From the NCBI GenBank assembly GCA_021778845.1, contig JAJYBU010000033.1, positions 1 through 40,537 on the forward strand: a DNA stretch of 40,537 bases, in the 5' to 3' direction. The notes below the pieces were generated by a model. That model was not told where the DNA came from, ran no database searches, and saw only the letters and a list, made by a program, of their open reading frames with translations. The position numbers and the translations under genes were made by a program. Positions 39,664-40,537 of the stretch are shown in pieces. Within the stretch, counting starts at the first letter, position 1. Every line of letters begins with the position of its first letter. This DNA is from Acidobacteriota bacterium (GTDB taxonomy: Bacteria > Acidobacteriota > Terriglobia > Terriglobales > Acidobacteriaceae).

Positions 39664-40062
39664 ATGCCCATCGCGACCGCACCAAATGTCCTCGCCCCTC
39701 AGAGCCGTCCGCAGCGGTCGCGAGGGCGCAGCGCCCGTGACTCTTGCGTCAGTTCCCGCGTGACCGAGGAGGAACTGCGGTGCCTGGAGAAAGCTGCCGC
39801 CGACAACGGAAAAGCTGTGAGCGAATGGGCGCGTGAAGTACTGATCGAAGCTGCCCAGCGCACCGGCCCAGATGTAGTCCTGGTGGAACTCGTCGCCACG
39901 CGCATGTTGCTGGTCAACATGCTGAAGATGATCGGGCAGACTCGTGCTTTACCCGAGGCTGAATACACGAAAATCCATGCGGAAGTGCAGAAGGTGAAGC
40001 GCCGGATCGCCCGCGAGCTGGCAGAGCAGACAGATCGGTTGAACAGTAAAAAGGAGAACTAG
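39664..40062 (+). CDS. MobC-like relaxosome/ribbon-helix-helix protein
   Basis: A 132-aa protein. A basic low-complexity start (PQRSRGRSARD) is followed by VSSRVTEEELRCLEKAAADNGKAVSEWAREVLIEAA, which reads as a strand and two helices of the MobC/ribbon-helix-helix type. The C-terminal half is helical. The family binds oriT and assists the relaxase in nicking. GGAGG lies 6 nt before the ATG. Position ahead of a membrane protein and behind palindromic sites fits relaxosome or autoregulatory functions. The relaxase itself is not in the window. Confidence 0.72.
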   Translation: MPIATAPNVLAPQSRPQRSRGRSARDSCVSSRVTEEELRCLEKAAADNGKAVSEWAREVLIEAAQRTGPDVVLVELVATRMLLVNMLKMIGQTRALPEAEYTKIHAEVQKVKRRIARELAEQTDRLNSKKEN

Positions 40063-40065
40063 ACC

Positions 40066-40537
40066 ATGGCATCGTCCTGGGGCAGAAAAGAAACCCTCAT
40101 TACACCGCCGACCGTGCCGGTCTACACCCTCACGGCATTTGGGGTTTCGGTCATGTGCCTCTGCTTCTTCGCATGGCAGAGGGTCGCGTTTTCCATGCCG
40201 ATCATGCAGCGGAGCTACTTGACGGAGTACGTCCGCGCTGCCGTGGGCTCGGCTTTTCATCAGGGCGGCGAGTACCGGCTCGTCTATCTCGACGGAGCGA
40301 AGAAGAGGCAGCCGCGTATTGCCCTGCCAGTCGATTTCGAGGACGGCCAAACGACGCTCCCGAACGGAAAGACCGTCCCTGTCCAACTCACCGCTTTACC
40401 GAAGGCGCAGGGCTATCGGTGGTTCGGGCGCAGCTTGTCGCAGAGGTTCCAGGATGCCTCGCTGTATCGTTGGCTTCGCTTTACGTTCTTCAATGGCCAG
40501 AGTATTCCGCGCCTCTTCCTTTTGAGTTACATCGAGG
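40066..40537 (+). CDS. N-terminal part of a membrane protein, possibly the T4SS coupling protein (partial)
   Basis: The frame from ATG 40066 is open to the right edge: 157 residues. One membrane segment (LTAFGVSVMCLCFFAW) lies near residues 22-37, then a soluble region with EYRLVYLDGAKKRQPRIALP and LYRWLRFTFFNGQSIPRL. The start is 3 nt after the MobC-like stop with AAGGAG 10 nt upstream. No Walker A is reached. VirD4/TraG/TraD coupling proteins start with a membrane anchor and lie beside mobilisation genes, and no other coupling protein is seen in the T4SS operon; hence the suggestion. Other membrane proteins remain possible. Confidence 0.6.
   Translation, partial: MASSWGRKETLITPPTVPVYTLTAFGVSVMCLCFFAWQRVAFSMPIMQRSYLTEYVRAAVGSAFHQGGEYRLVYLDGAKKRQPRIALPVDFEDGQTTLPNGKTVPVQLTALPKAQGYRWFGRSLSQRFQDASLYRWLRFTFFNGQSIPRLFLLSYIE

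Larger units (their letters stand above)
24700..40537 (+). mobile_element. Integrative conjugative element (left part; right end outside the window)
   Basis: Begins in the 3' end of tRNA-Gln and carries integrase, AlpA-like factor, a nearly complete type IV secretion operon, ssb, a primase and a MobC-like protein, almost all on the plus strand. The G- or C-rich bias of the chromosomal part disappears here. No second copy of the tRNA 3' end was found before 40537, so the right attachment site must lie further on. The exact left junction within the tRNA end cannot be set without that copy. Confidence 0.85.

Noticed and set aside
24709..40537. Right attachment site (copy of the tRNA-Gln 3' end)
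   Set aside because: No second copy of the GTTCGAATCCCTGGGG segment was found in the window; the element continues past the right edge.
1..40537. CRISPR array or rRNA genes
   Set aside because: No regularly spaced repeats with unique spacers and no rRNA-like stretch were seen on either strand.

Overview
The window is bacterial and reads best as a soil acidobacterium of the Granulicella/Terriglobus/Edaphobacter type. This is an inference from GC-rich genes, the style of short dispersed palindromes between (and once inside) genes, and the gene combinations; no rRNA or marker phylogeny is available here. It has two parts: about 24.7 kb of chromosome, and the first 15.8 kb of an integrative conjugative element (ICE) that runs off the right edge.

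Chromosome, 1-24.7 kb. From the left: the tail of an unknown gene, then rarA (replication-fork maintenance); on the minus strand dsbD (periplasmic reductant export) and a CoA-binding protein; a beta-propeller lipoprotein; an anti-sigma/ECF sigma pair transcribed as sigma then anti-sigma; a hotdog thioesterase; tlyA (rRNA 2'-O-methyltransferase); a secreted alpha/beta hydrolase; nadK; the feoA-feoB ferrous iron operon on the minus strand behind a candidate operator; tRNA-Arg(ACG) with its promoter; a small HMA-like protein; and a TlpA-type thioredoxin lipoprotein. A GT2 glycosyltransferase follows, then a pterin cluster (two overlapping 6-pyruvoyl/6-carboxy-tetrahydropterin synthase paralogues followed by folE), truB, a TesA-like SGNH lipoprotein divergent from a YbbA/YbbP-like ABC transporter (the E. 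coli tesA/ybbA/ybbP layout), and a SpoIIE-type phosphatase.

ICE, 24.7 kb to the end. The element sits at the 3' end of tRNA-Gln(CTG). Between the tRNA and a P4-type tyrosine integrase lie three copies of a 12-bp repeat that look like integrase arm sites. An AlpA-like factor faces the integrase. A LysR-type regulator precedes an almost uninterrupted operon for a type IV secretion system in the order VirB2, B3, B4, B9, B10, small protein, B5, small protein, B6, small protein, B8, B11 (TrbC-D-E-G-I-x-J-y-L-z-F-B). A 482-bp hairpin-rich non-coding stretch, ssb, a RepB-type primase, an unknown protein, a MobC-like DNA-binding protein behind three palindromic 16-mers, and the start of a membrane protein placed where a coupling protein would be expected complete the visible part. 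Relaxase and right attachment site are not in the window.

Points most worth following: a strong GC-skew reversal on the chromosome at about 12-14.5 kb that does not depend on gene direction; a C-terminal TW-x-TY-[L/I]-P motif shared by the VirB5-like protein and the 75-aa small protein next to it; the structured region before ssb; the twin pterin synthases; and several exact palindromes placed where operators would lie.
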